Assembly (NCBI RefSeq): GCF_034653275.1
Contig: NZ_JAYEES010000002.1
Span: forward strand, 1-64,000
Direction: 5' to 3'
Origin: Nitrospirillum sp034653275
GTDB lineage: Bacteria > Pseudomonadota > Alphaproteobacteria > Azospirillales > Azospirillaceae
DNA length: 64,000 nucleotides
The position numbers were made by a program, and so were the translations under genes. The notes beneath the pieces were generated by a model. That model did not search any database. It was given only the letters and a program-made list of their open reading frames with translations, and was not told the origin of the DNA. Positions 17,843-26,537 of this stretch are shown in pieces. Each line of letters begins with the position of its first letter. Position 1 is the stretch's first letter.

Positions 17843-18130
17843 CTAAAAGAGCGGCCGGGTGTAGGCCCATGTGTCCTTGCCACTGGGGCGGCCGCCCGCG
17901 ACCTCGCCCAGGTCATCGTCCGACAGATCGATCGGCCGCGCCGGAAGAACCAGGGTTTGGACGGTGGCGGTGTCTTCCACCACCTTGATGGCGATACCCG
18001 TCGGGACCGCCAGGCCCTCGGCCTCCATGACGGTGGCCGGGTCGGCCAATAGTCGGGCCTTGTAGTCTTCATCGGCCCAGGCCCTGGCGATGATCCGGCC
18101 AGTGATCTTCATGCTTCCGTCGTTTGTCAT
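17843..18130 (-). CDS. NHLP-type RiPP precursor peptide (95 aa)
   Basis: Small precursor with a nitrile-hydratase-alpha-like leader (NHLP family). Hallmarks are ARAWADEDYKARLLADP at about residues 15-31, EAEGLAVP, IKVVEDT at 48-54, the VLP motif at 61-63 and LSDDDLGEVAGG ending at residue 80. The Gly-Gly is the expected cleavage site for a peptidase-containing ABC transporter, leaving the core RPSGKDTWAYTRPLF (81-95). The core has no Cys, one Ser and two Thr, so Cys-based lanthionine or thiazole chemistry is excluded. The start at 18130 is chosen for a GGGGAC ribosome site 8 bases upstream; ATG 18112 is an alternative. No modification enzyme, peptidase or exporter is within view, and the IS lies 91 bases downstream of the stop. 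Leader family membership is strong; that the core is actually modified is inference. Confidence 0.8.
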   Translation of the reverse strand: MTNDGSMKITGRIIARAWADEDYKARLLADPATVMEAEGLAVPTGIAIKVVEDTATVQTLVLPARPIDLSDDDLGEVAGGRPSGKDTWAYTRPLF

Positions 18131-18455
18131 GTCGTGTCCCCACGGCCCCGTTCGCTTATGCGGAATAAATGCGCTTGTGCATCCGTTGCCGGGCACCGGC
18201 CCGACATCATCTGTATTAGGGCCCACATGTACTGGACGCCTATCCCGCGCGAGAGTATTTGGGGAGGTGGATCCTGTCTGTAGAACAAACGCGCGACAAT
18301 TCACATTGCCGCCCGCTTTCGCTGTCACATGCTGGGATGGACGGGGCGACGCCTGTGCCGTCGCCCGCCCGTGGGCCGATGAGTAGGAGTCCCTGACCGT
18401 CCATGCCCGATGGAAGCGCCCCTTTTCCGCCCGTCCTAGGCGGCGGTGGACCCAA
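18131..18455. other. 325-bp intergenic region upstream of the NHLP gene
   Basis: Lies between the end of the alcohol dehydrogenase gene and the precursor start, both on the minus strand. It contains a perfect hairpin (GGGCGACG 18344-18351, 7-base loop, CGTCGCCC 18359-18366) without a T-run. It presumably carries the precursor's promoter, which I could not define. No further gene is supported. Confidence 0.4.
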
Positions 18456-19592
18456 TCACCACCCCGGCATGCGCAGCACCGGCTTCACCGTCCGCCCGGT
18501 TTCGGCGTCGTGGATGGCCTGGTTGATCTCGGCCAGGGGGTAGAAGGTGATCAGCCGGTCAAAGGGGAACTGCCCGGCAAGATGCAGGTCGATCAGCGCC
18601 GGGATGAAATGGTGCGGGTCGGCGTCCCCCTCGACGATGCCGCGCACGGCGCGGCCGCCGCTCATCAGATGGCCGCCGTCCACCGGCAGGGCCTGGCCGA
18701 AGGGCATGGCGCCCACCAGGCCACAGACGCCACGCGGCGCCAGGCAGCGCACGGCGTCGCCGACAACGGCCGGACGGGCCGTGGTGTCCAGGGCGTAATC
18801 GACGCCGATACCGCCCGTCAGCGCCATGATCTCCTCCACCACCGATGTCCGGGTGGGATTGAAGGCATGGGTGGCGCCCAACTCCCGCGCCAGATCCAGG
18901 CGCGCCTCCACCACGTCGATGGCGATGAGGGGTGCGGCCCCCATGACCCGGGCCGCCATCACCGCGCTGAGGCCCACGGCCCCGGTGCCGAAGACGGCCA
19001 GGGACCGGCGCGGTCCCACCCGCAGGGCGTTCATCACCGCCCCCGCCCCGGTCAGGACGCCGCAGCCCAGCGGTCCCAGGATCTCCAAGGGCACCGTCGC
19101 CGGCACCGTGACCACGTTGCGCTCATGGCACAGGGCGTGGGTGGCGAAGGAGGACTGGCCAAAGACGTTGCCGCCCAGCGGTTGGCCCGCCCACCTCAAG
19201 CCGCTACTGCCGTCGGCGCGCCGGCCGCTGAAGTTGCGGCCGAAGAAGTCATGGCAATAGGCTGGAAGATGGTCGTCGCAGGAGGGACAGGCGCCGCAGG
19301 AATTGAAGCTCATGACCACGCGGTCGCCCGGGGCGACGCGGGTGACGCCGGCCCCCACCCGCATGACGATTCCCGCTCCCTCATGCCCCAGCACCGCCGG
19401 CGGCGGCACCGGCAATTCCTGGTCGCGCATGGCCATGTCGGTGTGGCAGACGCCGGTGGCCACCACCCGCACCAGCACCTCACCGGGGCGGGGGTCCTCG
19501 ATCTCCACGGTTTCCAGGGTCAGGGGGGCCTTGACGCCGTGGGCCACGGCGGCGGTGATCTGCATGGCTGTCGCGTCCTTGGGCGCGGGCAT
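18456..19592 (-). CDS. Zinc-dependent alcohol dehydrogenase, aryl/benzyl-alcohol type
   Basis: Medium-chain NAD(P)-dependent alcohol dehydrogenase expected to interconvert an aromatic alcohol and aldehyde. Catalytic-zinc ligands are seen in GVCHTD, GHEGAG and LGCGVLTG. The structural zinc loop is C-x2-C-x2-C-x7-C (CGACPSCDDHLPAYC). The Rossmann motif is GTGAVGLSAV. The layout resembles XylB/AreB benzyl-alcohol dehydrogenases. Its ATG at 19592 overlaps the stop of the aldehyde dehydrogenase by one base (TGATG), implying coupled translation; ATG 19565, preceded by AAGGAC, is an alternative start. Being last in the minus-strand set, it could feed aromatic alcohols into the same aldehyde step or reduce excess aldehyde. 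Confidence 0.88.
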   Translation of the reverse strand: MPAPKDATAMQITAAVAHGVKAPLTLETVEIEDPRPGEVLVRVVATGVCHTDMAMRDQELPVPPPAVLGHEGAGIVMRVGAGVTRVAPGDRVVMSFNSCGACPSCDDHLPAYCHDFFGRNFSGRRADGSSGLRWAGQPLGGNVFGQSSFATHALCHERNVVTVPATVPLEILGPLGCGVLTGAGAVMNALRVGPRRSLAVFGTGAVGLSAVMAARVMGAAPLIAIDVVEARLDLARELGATHAFNPTRTSVVEEIMALTGGIGVDYALDTTARPAVVGDAVRCLAPRGVCGLVGAMPFGQALPVDGGHLMSGGRAVRGIVEGDADPHHFIPALIDLHLAGQFPFDRLITFYPLAEINQAIHDAETGRTVKPVLRMPGW

Positions 19593-21082
19593 CAGAAGGG
19601 ATAGGCCGGCGCCTGGGGCTGGGTGGTGGTCCAGCGCCAGGTGGTGAACTCATCCCAATTGGCGGGGCCGCTGATGCGGCTGCCGTTGCCGGACGCCCCC
19701 ATGCCGCCGAAGGGCGCCTGGGGCTCGGCCACGACCGTCTGGTCGTTGATGTGCAGGTGGCCGCTGCGCAGGCGGGCGCCCAGGCGGCTGGCGCGGTCGA
19801 CGTTGGCGCCGATGACGCCGGCCGCCAGGCCGTAGCTGCCCCGGTTGGCCAGATCCACCGCCTGGTCGTCGTCGGCGAAGGCCGTGACCACCGCCACCGG
19901 CCCGAAGATTTCCTCCTCGAACGCCGGCATGCCGGGGGTGACGCCGGCCAGGACGGTGGGGGCGTAGCAGCGGCCGTCATGCGCGCCGCCGGCCAGCAGG
20001 ACGGCGCCGGCCGCCACGCTGGCCTCGACGATGGCATGCACCCGCGCCACCTGGCCGGGGTCGATCAGCGGCCCGATAACGGCCCCGTCCAGCGGATCGC
20101 CCACCGGCAGGGCCCGCGCCTTGGCCACCAGGCGGTCCACCAGGGCGTCGTGCAGGCTGTGGTGCACCAGGATGCGGCCGGTGCTCATGCAGATCTGGCC
20201 CTGGTGCAGCCAGGCGCCCCAGGCGGCGTTGCGGGCGGCCAGGTCGATGTCCGCATCCTCCAGGATGACCAGGGCGTTCTTGCCGCCCAGTTCCAGCTGC
20301 ACCTTCTTCAGGTGGCGCCCCGCCAGCTCCCCCACCGCGCGGCCGGCGCCGGTGGAGCCGGTGAAGGTGATCATGGCGATGTCCGGGTCGGCGCACATCG
20401 CCTGCCCCACCTCCGCCCCGCCGGGCAGGATGTGCAGGAGCCCCGAGGGCAGGCCGGCGGCGGCGAAGGCCTGGGCGATGAGGAAGCCGCCGGAGACGGG
20501 TGTGCGGGGATCGGGCTTCAGCACCACGGCGTTGCCGGCCGCCAGGGCCGGCGCCACCGCCCGGATGGACAGCACCAGCGGGAAGTTGAAGGGGGAGATG
20601 ACCCCCACCACGCCCAGGGGCACCCGCTCCGCCACGCTGGTGCGCGGCGGGGCCGAGGCCAGGATGTGGCCGCGCGGCTCCAGCGCCATGGCGGCGGCGT
20701 GGCGCAGGAAGCCCAGCGCGTGCTCATGCTCCACCTGCGCCTTGCCGCCGGCGGAACCGCCCTCGCGCATCAGCCAGCGCACCACGGCGTCGCCCATGGC
20801 CCCCATCACCCGGGCCGCGTCCTCCACCACCTGGGCGCGGGCGGCGCCCGGCAACGCGGCCCAGGCCGGTTGGGCAATCCGCGCGGCCTGGGCGGCGGCG
20901 CGGACGTCCGCCGGATCCGCCCGCCCCACCCGGGTCAGGAGCCGGCCGGTGGCCGGCTCCGTCACCTCGATCGCCCCGCCCTGGGCCACGACCCAGGCGC
21001 CGGTGAAAATCCGCCCCTCGCCCCGGGCATCCCACGGGTCGTCTAGGGCGTCAGACGCGTCGGACACCAACTGCTTGATCAT
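19592..21082 (-). CDS. vdh: Aldehyde dehydrogenase, vanillin/benzaldehyde type
   Basis: 496-residue NAD(P)-dependent aldehyde dehydrogenase predicted to oxidise vanillin or 4-hydroxybenzaldehyde to the acid. The catalytic Cys is at about residue 298 in GQICMSTGR, the general-base Glu lies in LELGGKNAL, the oxyanion Asn in ISPFNFPL and the cofactor loop in FTGSTGAGRAV. The sequence style matches the benzaldehyde/vanillin dehydrogenase branch (XylC, Vdh). Context supports this: the hydratase-lyase across the divergent promoter would release exactly such an aldehyde. The start carries a GGGGAAAGAAG purine-rich ribosome site, and the gene begins 16 bases after the TonB receptor stop. The symbol is assigned by context; substrate preference is not proven. 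Confidence 0.85.
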   Translation of the reverse strand: MIKQLVSDASDALDDPWDARGEGRIFTGAWVVAQGGAIEVTEPATGRLLTRVGRADPADVRAAAQAARIAQPAWAALPGAARAQVVEDAARVMGAMGDAVVRWLMREGGSAGGKAQVEHEHALGFLRHAAAMALEPRGHILASAPPRTSVAERVPLGVVGVISPFNFPLVLSIRAVAPALAAGNAVVLKPDPRTPVSGGFLIAQAFAAAGLPSGLLHILPGGAEVGQAMCADPDIAMITFTGSTGAGRAVGELAGRHLKKVQLELGGKNALVILEDADIDLAARNAAWGAWLHQGQICMSTGRILVHHSLHDALVDRLVAKARALPVGDPLDGAVIGPLIDPGQVARVHAIVEASVAAGAVLLAGGAHDGRCYAPTVLAGVTPGMPAFEEEIFGPVAVVTAFADDDQAVDLANRGSYGLAAGVIGANVDRASRLGARLRSGHLHINDQTVVAEPQAPFGGMGASGNGSRISGPANWDEFTTWRWTTTQPQAPAYPF

Positions 21083-21098
21083 TTCTTCTTTCCCCGGA

Positions 21099-23546
21099 TC
21101 AGTACTTGTATTTCAGGGTGGCGAACCACTGGGCTGGCGGGCTGTAGGTGCCGAAGATGACGCCGGCGGCGTCGTTCTCGTTGCCGGTGGTCAGGTAGCG
21201 GTCGTTGGTGATGTTGCTGCCGCCCACGGTGGCCTGCCAGCGCTCGTCCGCCGTGGTGTAGGTGACGGAGGCGTTGACCACGTTGGTCGACTGCCGCTCC
21301 AGCAGGGCTGTGTTGGCGGTGTCGTTGTACATGGGGTTGGTGTGGGTGTAGTCGACGGTGACCCGCAGGCTGGCGCCGTTGGCCAGGCTGGCGGTGTAGG
21401 CCGGGCTGACGCTGAACTTCAGGTCCGGCGTCTTGGGCAGGCGGCTGTCCAAGGTGACGCCCACCACGCGGGGATCGACGCTGGTGTAGCGGGCGTGCAG
21501 GTATCCCAGCGTGCCGTCCAGGGTGAAACCGCCGCCCAGCAGGGCCTGCGCCTCCACCTCGCCGCCCCAGATCTCGGCGTCGCCGGCGTTGTGCAGGGTG
21601 GGTGAGACCCCTTCCTGGAAGTTCAGCTGGATGCCGGTGTAATCGGTGTGGAAGCCCGCCACGTTCAGGCGCAGGCGCCGGTCCAGCAGTTCCGACTTCA
21701 CGCCCAATTCCACCGTCTCGGCCTTTTCCGGGCCGAAGCCGGGGGCGGTGCTGAGCGGGTTGGACAGGCGCGTCGTCCAGCTGCCCGACTTGAAGCCCTT
21801 GGACCACGAGGTGTAGGCCATGACGTCGTCGGTCAGGTGGTACTCCGCCCCCAGCCGGGGCGTGAAGATGTAGAAGTCCTTCGTGTTGACGCCGGCGGGG
21901 TAGTAGCGCAGCGGTTCCCCGGCCACGGGGAAGCCCAGGGCCGCCCGGCAGGCCTCCGACACCGGATAGCAGCCGGAAATCTTGTAGTTCAGGCCGTTCA
22001 GGTCGGACTGGAAGCCCTCGAACGTCTTGTGTTCCCAGGTGTAGCGGCCCCCCAGCGTCAGGCCGATGCGGTCGGTCAGCTGATAGTTCAGATGGGTGTA
22101 GGCGGCCAGCGAGGTGGTATCCAGCTTGTTGGGCCCATCCAACTGCAGCAGCCCTTCGTCGAAGGTGACGTAGTCGTGCAGGTTGCCGCCCTCGTTGAAG
22201 AAATAGAGGCCGTTGACGAAGTGCAGGCGGCCGTCCAGGGCCTTGCCCGTCAGCTGGAACTCCTGCGAGGTCTGGTGCTGGTCCATGCTGAACGACAGCT
22301 CGGCGATGGTCAGCGGGCTGCCGTCGGCGTCCAGGCCCGTGCGCCACAGCAGGCGGCGATAGGCCGTGATGGACTTCAGGTTCAAATCCTCCCCCAGCTC
22401 CCAGTCCAAGGTGTTGGCGATGCCATAGGACTGCAGGCGGGAGAAGCTGAGGCCGTTGCCGTAGGTCTTGTCGATATCGCCGGTCAGGAACTGGTTGCCG
22501 AAGGTCAGGCGCGGCCCCGTGGTCAGGGCGGTACCCACCACCGCCCGGGGAAGGGTGCACAGGTTGGTGAAATTGGGGTTGCCGCCCACGCCGCTGATCG
22601 CGTTCAGGGTCGCCGCTGGCAGCGTGACGCAGGCGTTGTAGAGGGCCGACAGGCCGCCGCCCGTCACCGTGCCCAACAGGCTGTTGGCCGTGGCCGACTG
22701 GTCCTCCTGCGTGTAGTCGGCGACCAGCGTGTCGGTGACGGGGCCGGACCCCTTCCAATAGAGCTTGGCCCGCACCGTCTGGCTGTTCTGCCCGCCCTGG
22801 GTGTCGGAGGTGCCGCTGCCGGAACGGGTGAAGGCGGCCGCGTCGGTCACCGTGCCCGCCGCTCCGGGATAAGGCACCACCTGCTGGTAGCCGTCCCGCT
22901 TCTTGGAGGAGACGGTGATGGTGCTGAACAGGGTGTCGGTCAGGGGGATGTCGGCGGAGGCGCCGACGTCGATGCGGTTGAAGCTGCCGCCGGTGATGGC
23001 CGCCGTGGCGTGATACTGCTCCGACGGCTGGCGGGTGACGATGCTGATGGCGCCGCCGATGGTGTTGCGGCCGAACAGCGTGCCCTGTGGGCCCTTCAGC
23101 ACCTCGATATGGTCGACGTCCATCAGGTCGCCGTTGGCGCCCACGGTGCGCGCCAGATAGACGCCGTCGACATAGACGCCCACGCCAGGGTCCAGGTTGA
23201 AGGCGAAATCGTCCTGGCCGATGCCACGGATGGAGGCTGAAAGGACGGAGGTGGAGCCGGAGAAGGGCGAGCCCGCGTCCAGGGTGACGTTGGGGGCCAG
23301 GCCGCCGATGCGCTGGACATCATCGATGCCCTTGCCTTCCAAGGCGGCGGCGGAAAAGCTGGAGACGGCGATGGGCACGTCCTGCACGTTCTCCGCCCGC
23401 TTCTGCGCGGTGATGATCACGTCCTGCAGCTGGTCGATCACGGGGGGCGTCTCCGCCGCCAGGGCCGCCGGCGCCATCACCAGGGCCGAGACGCCGGCCA
23501 GCAGGGCCCAGCGCCGCAAGCCCAGCCCACGCATCGCTATCCTCAT
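21099..23546 (-). CDS. TonB-dependent outer-membrane receptor (aromatic-ester locus)
   Basis: 815-residue receptor with a signal peptide (GLRRWALLAGVSALVMAPAALA), a TonB-box region (DVIITAQKR), a plug domain (VEVLKGPQGTLFGRNTIGG type motif) and a beta-barrel ending in the aromatic KYKY. No N-terminal STN signalling domain is present. The start at ATG 23546 is chosen because GGAGG lies 8 bases upstream; a longer frame to 23690 would spoil the signal peptide. It sits between the carboxylesterase and aldehyde dehydrogenase genes. It is therefore more likely to import a phenolic ester or lignin-type aromatic than a siderophore, as shown for some sphingomonad receptors; the substrate is inference. 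Confidence 0.88.
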   Translation of the reverse strand: MRIAMRGLGLRRWALLAGVSALVMAPAALAAETPPVIDQLQDVIITAQKRAENVQDVPIAVSSFSAAALEGKGIDDVQRIGGLAPNVTLDAGSPFSGSTSVLSASIRGIGQDDFAFNLDPGVGVYVDGVYLARTVGANGDLMDVDHIEVLKGPQGTLFGRNTIGGAISIVTRQPSEQYHATAAITGGSFNRIDVGASADIPLTDTLFSTITVSSKKRDGYQQVVPYPGAAGTVTDAAAFTRSGSGTSDTQGGQNSQTVRAKLYWKGSGPVTDTLVADYTQEDQSATANSLLGTVTGGGLSALYNACVTLPAATLNAISGVGGNPNFTNLCTLPRAVVGTALTTGPRLTFGNQFLTGDIDKTYGNGLSFSRLQSYGIANTLDWELGEDLNLKSITAYRRLLWRTGLDADGSPLTIAELSFSMDQHQTSQEFQLTGKALDGRLHFVNGLYFFNEGGNLHDYVTFDEGLLQLDGPNKLDTTSLAAYTHLNYQLTDRIGLTLGGRYTWEHKTFEGFQSDLNGLNYKISGCYPVSEACRAALGFPVAGEPLRYYPAGVNTKDFYIFTPRLGAEYHLTDDVMAYTSWSKGFKSGSWTTRLSNPLSTAPGFGPEKAETVELGVKSELLDRRLRLNVAGFHTDYTGIQLNFQEGVSPTLHNAGDAEIWGGEVEAQALLGGGFTLDGTLGYLHARYTSVDPRVVGVTLDSRLPKTPDLKFSVSPAYTASLANGASLRVTVDYTHTNPMYNDTANTALLERQSTNVVNASVTYTTADERWQATVGGSNITNDRYLTTGNENDAAGVIFGTYSPPAQWFATLKYKY

Positions 23547-23686
23547 CCTCATCTCCTCCCGTTCCCGTCCGGGCCTTGGAAACCGGCCCGGTTGTCGATG
23601 ACGGCAGGAGAACACGGGGTGCCGCGCCGGATTCTTGGAACGGAGCGAAGGGGTTTTGACGCGGGGCGAAGGGAAAGGGCGGCGGT

Positions 23687-25213
23687 TCACCGCGGGCCGC
23701 GATAGTGGCCCCAGGCGACCCGCAACGCCGCGCGCGGATCCCCCTCTTCCCGGTCCTCGGTGTCGATGACGCGCGTCAGGCGGGCGGCCGCGTCGTACGT
23801 CGGCCAGCCGGGCGACACCCCGTCGGCGAAATCCAGGAAGGCGCCCTGGAAGCGCCGGCTGACCCGCTTGGAGGTGCGGCGGCGGAACAGGTCCAGGCGG
23901 CCCAGGTCCCCCTCCCCCGTCGTGCCGAACAACAGGGGCAGGTCCAGCGCGTGGGTGGCGCCACCGAACATCAGGCGGGCCAAGGGGGTGGCGTAGTCGA
24001 TGCGGTACATCCAGGTGTCGGCGACGGCCGCATGCCCCTGCGCGATCAGGACGGACGGTGCCCAGAAGATGAAATCGCCGCCCATGTCGATCGCCGACCG
24101 GCGGGAGGGGTAGCCGCGATAGGCCGGGGCCACGCGGGCCCGTACCTCTGGATCCGTGGCCTGGAACATGGCGTCCAGCCGGTTGACGCGGCTGGGCAGC
24201 AGGGGCAGCCCCTTGTCCAGGATCGCCCCCTCGCGCGCCATGGTGCCGATGACCAGCGGTATGGGATGGGCCTTCCCCTGGCGGAAGGCGTCCACCGGAT
24301 GCCAGGGCAGGAAATTCCCGTCGATGACCGGTGACGTCGCCAGGACGCCGGGGTAGGCGTCCGGCCCCTGGTCAAAGAACAGGCGGAAGGACGCGTCCAC
24401 CAGGCGATCGGCCGGCAGGTCGTGCAGGGCCCGCCCCACGGCCGCCTCGTCCGCATGATCGATCTCCAGCGCGGCCAACAGGTCGCGCGCCAGTCCCGCA
24501 TGGCGTTCCGGGCCGTAGGCGCACTGCGCGGCGGGGCTCATCACGAAGGCGCGGTGGAACAGGCCGGCGGCGGCTGGCGCGCACATGAGACACAGCACCG
24601 ACATGGCGCCGGCCGAATGACCGGCCAGGGTCACGTTGCCCGGATCCCCGCCGAAGGCGGCGATGTTCCGTTTCACCCACGCCAGGGCGGCCACCTGGTC
24701 ACGCAGGCCCACATTGCTGTCCAGGGGGCGGCCGGGCGTGGACCAGGCGCTGAAGTCGCTGAAGCCGAAGACGCCGATCCGGTAGTTCAGGCTGACGAAG
24801 ATGACGTCCCCGTCCTTGACGATGCGGTCGCCGCGATAGAGAGGGCCGCGCGAGCCGCCCAGGGCGAAGGCGCCGCCGTAAAGCCAGACCACCACGGGGC
24901 GTGGCGCCCTGGCGGGCGCCAGGGGTGCCGTGATGTTGAGGGTCAGGCAATCCTCCGACATCGGCGTCGTGTCGCCGGCGCCGCCCATATGCTCGAACCC
25001 GCGCCGCTGCATGGGGATGGGGCCGAACTCATGCGCGGCGCGGACACCCCACCACGGTACGACGGGGCGCGGCGCGCGCAAGCGCAATGCCCCCACCGGC
25101 GGCGCGGCGTACGGGATCCCGCGCCAGGCCCGCACCCCGTCCTCGACCATGCCAAAGACCTCGCCCCCTTCCGTCCGCACATGAAGGGTATCCGTCTGGT
25201 CCATCGCCAACAT
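23687..25213 (-). CDS. Type-B carboxylesterase (possible hydroxycinnamate esterase)
   Basis: 508-residue alpha/beta hydrolase of the carboxylesterase type-B family. The nucleophile is Ser200 in GHSAGA. The oxyanion region reads VVWLYGGAFALGG and SEDCLTLNI is the usual upstream signature. A Glu in TMAREGAI and His in GATHALDLP are the probable partners. The start ATG 25213 is preceded by AAGGGG about 8 bases away; an upstream in-frame start at 25279 gives an Arg-rich, unlikely N-terminus. No clear signal peptide is present, suggesting a cytoplasmic or periplasm-independent enzyme that cleaves an imported aromatic ester. First gene of the minus-strand set facing the AraC regulator. Confidence 0.85.
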   Translation of the reverse strand: MLAMDQTDTLHVRTEGGEVFGMVEDGVRAWRGIPYAAPPVGALRLRAPRPVVPWWGVRAAHEFGPIPMQRRGFEHMGGAGDTTPMSEDCLTLNITAPLAPARAPRPVVVWLYGGAFALGGSRGPLYRGDRIVKDGDVIFVSLNYRIGVFGFSDFSAWSTPGRPLDSNVGLRDQVAALAWVKRNIAAFGGDPGNVTLAGHSAGAMSVLCLMCAPAAAGLFHRAFVMSPAAQCAYGPERHAGLARDLLAALEIDHADEAAVGRALHDLPADRLVDASFRLFFDQGPDAYPGVLATSPVIDGNFLPWHPVDAFRQGKAHPIPLVIGTMAREGAILDKGLPLLPSRVNRLDAMFQATDPEVRARVAPAYRGYPSRRSAIDMGGDFIFWAPSVLIAQGHAAVADTWMYRIDYATPLARLMFGGATHALDLPLLFGTTGEGDLGRLDLFRRRTSKRVSRRFQGAFLDFADGVSPGWPTYDAAARLTRVIDTEDREEGDPRAALRVAWGHYRGPR

Positions 25214-25354
25214 CCCGAGTCCCCTTGGCCATCGCGCCGCATGCGGGTCCCGAGCGGGCCGCCGGACGCAGCTAACCATGCGCGCGGGCGGGAGTTCTTG
25301 GCAGGGAGCGAAAGGAACTTGGCGTGGGGCGAAAAGACGCCCCCGGCCGCCCCC

Positions 25355-25373
25355 ATGGCGACATTTTCGCCAT
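25355..25373. promoter_or_regulatory. Perfect palindrome in the esterase/AraC divergent promoter
   Basis: ATGGCGA (25355-25361) and TCGCCAT (25367-25373) form a perfect inverted repeat with spacer CATTT. It lies in the 271-base gap between the divergent esterase and regulator starts, a likely operator position. A short upstream-ORF start within it cannot be excluded. Confidence 0.45.
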
Positions 25374-25377
25374 CACA

Positions 25378-25398
25378 ATTGTTGTGCAATATAACAAT
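25378..25398. promoter_or_regulatory. Second palindrome, ATTGTT-N9-AACAAT
   Basis: ATTGTT at 25378-25383 and AACAAT at 25393-25398 are exact inverses with a 9-base spacer, in the only AT-rich patch of the divergent promoter. It begins four bases after the previous palindrome. Candidate site for the AraC-family regulator, or overlapping promoter elements for one of the two directions. Confidence 0.45.
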
Positions 25399-25484
25399 CA
25401 TGGCTATGGTGAGGGCAAGCGGCGTTCCGGTGGGCAGACGACGGCCCATTCCGCGGACGCCCGAAACAGGGAGGAAAGAGAGCC

Positions 25485-26468
25485 ATGGGCCTCATGGAGC
25501 GCTTTTCCGTGGACACCATCGCGCCGGAACAGCGGCGGGAGAGCTGGAACGACATCGTCGCCCAGGCCTTCCCCAACGTGGCCGTCGACCCCCGGGACCA
25601 GGATTTCACGGCCCATCTCGTCCGCCAGCCCTTGGGCCGGTTGGACTTCGCCTATGTCAATTCCAGCCCGGCCAAGGTGTGCCGCCTGCCGCAGGGTCGC
25701 CCGCAGGCGGCGGAGGAGCCCTATTTCAAGATCCACGCTCAACACCGGGGCCGCAGCCTGAACCGCCAAGGGGCGCGCGAGGCCTGGCTGAACGATGGGG
25801 ACTGGACGCTGTGCGACAGCCGCAGCCCCTACTCCATCGCCTTCGCCGACACCAACCAGATGCTGGTGGTGAAGCTGCCGCAATCGCTGCTGACCCGGCG
25901 GGTGGCGGATCCGGAACGCCTGGTCGGGGTGCGCATGGCGGCCGACCGGCCGGAATCCCGCATGTTGCTATCGCTGCTGCGCTCCCTGGCGCCACAGGCC
26001 GATCTGCCGACGGAAGCCGGCTGGACCGGCGCCGTGGCGGACATCCTGCTGGACGTGCTGGCCCTGGCCTGCCGGGCCGACACCGCGTGTGAACCGCCGC
26101 CGGACGGGGCCGGCGTCCCCGCCCACGGCGCGCTGGTCCACTGGACCCGCCAGGTGCGGGGGCATGTGGACGCCCATTTGCGCGACCCCTGCCTGAACAG
26201 CGCCCGCATCGCGACGGCGCTGGGCATCTCCTCCCGCTATGTGCAGATGGCCTTCGCCAGCCTGGGCACCACCGCGACCGCCTACATCCTGGCGCGGCGC
26301 CTGGAATTGGCGGCCGCCACGCTGCGACGGACCCGGGACGCCGCCGGCACCATCAGCGACATCGCCTACGACGTCGGCTTCAACGATCTGTCCCATTTCA
26401 GCCGCAGCTTCCGCGCCCATTTCGGCGTCAGCCCCCGCGCCTACCGCGCGGGCCGGCCGGCCGCCTGA
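25485..26468 (+). CDS. AraC-family transcriptional regulator of the hydroxycinnamate locus
   Basis: 327-residue regulator with an N-terminal AraC-binding-like sensor region (about residues 20-190, including the WNDIV and LDFAYVNSSP type segments) and a C-terminal double helix-turn-helix (about 215-325: LNSARIATALGISSRYVQMAF and ISDIAYDVGFNDLSHFSRSFRAHFGVSPRAYR). The overall plan resembles FeaR-like regulators of aromatic catabolism. GGGAGGAAAGAGA precedes the ATG. It is divergent from the esterase-receptor-dehydrogenase set and 69 bases upstream of the hydratase-lyase gene, so it probably controls both arms through the palindromes at 25355-25398. The inducer is presumably a hydroxycinnamate or its CoA thioester; this is inference. 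Confidence 0.9.
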   Translation: MGLMERFSVDTIAPEQRRESWNDIVAQAFPNVAVDPRDQDFTAHLVRQPLGRLDFAYVNSSPAKVCRLPQGRPQAAEEPYFKIHAQHRGRSLNRQGAREAWLNDGDWTLCDSRSPYSIAFADTNQMLVVKLPQSLLTRRVADPERLVGVRMAADRPESRMLLSLLRSLAPQADLPTEAGWTGAVADILLDVLALACRADTACEPPPDGAGVPAHGALVHWTRQVRGHVDAHLRDPCLNSARIATALGISSRYVQMAFASLGTTATAYILARRLELAAATLRRTRDAAGTISDIAYDVGFNDLSHFSRSFRAHFGVSPRAYRAGRPAA

Positions 26469-26503
26469 ACCCCGCCAGACACCCGTATCGAATTAACCCA
26501 TGA

Positions 26504-26520
26504 GGGGTCGCGAGGACCCC
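26504..26520 (+). promoter_or_regulatory. GC hairpin between the regulator and hydratase-lyase genes
   Basis: GGGGTC-GCGAG-GACCCC forms a perfect six-pair stem 17 bases ahead of the hydratase-lyase ATG. There is no T-run, so it is not a classical terminator. It could set relative expression by processing, or influence translation since it lies just before the AGGA ribosome site. Confidence 0.35.
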
Positions 26521-26537
26521 GTGACAGGAACAGGACC

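Noticed and set aside
18344..18366. Perfect hairpin as a terminator of the alcohol dehydrogenase gene
   Set aside because: No T-run follows the stem in either direction, so I list it only as a feature of the intergenic region.
21079..22758. 559-codon minus-strand frame overlapping the first TonB receptor
   Set aside because: Frame-shifted shadow of the receptor, rich in Arg/Gly/Pro and lacking motifs.
26504..26520. Hairpin as terminator of the araC gene
   Set aside because: Short stem, no T-run, and the next gene starts 17 bases later; termination is not supported.
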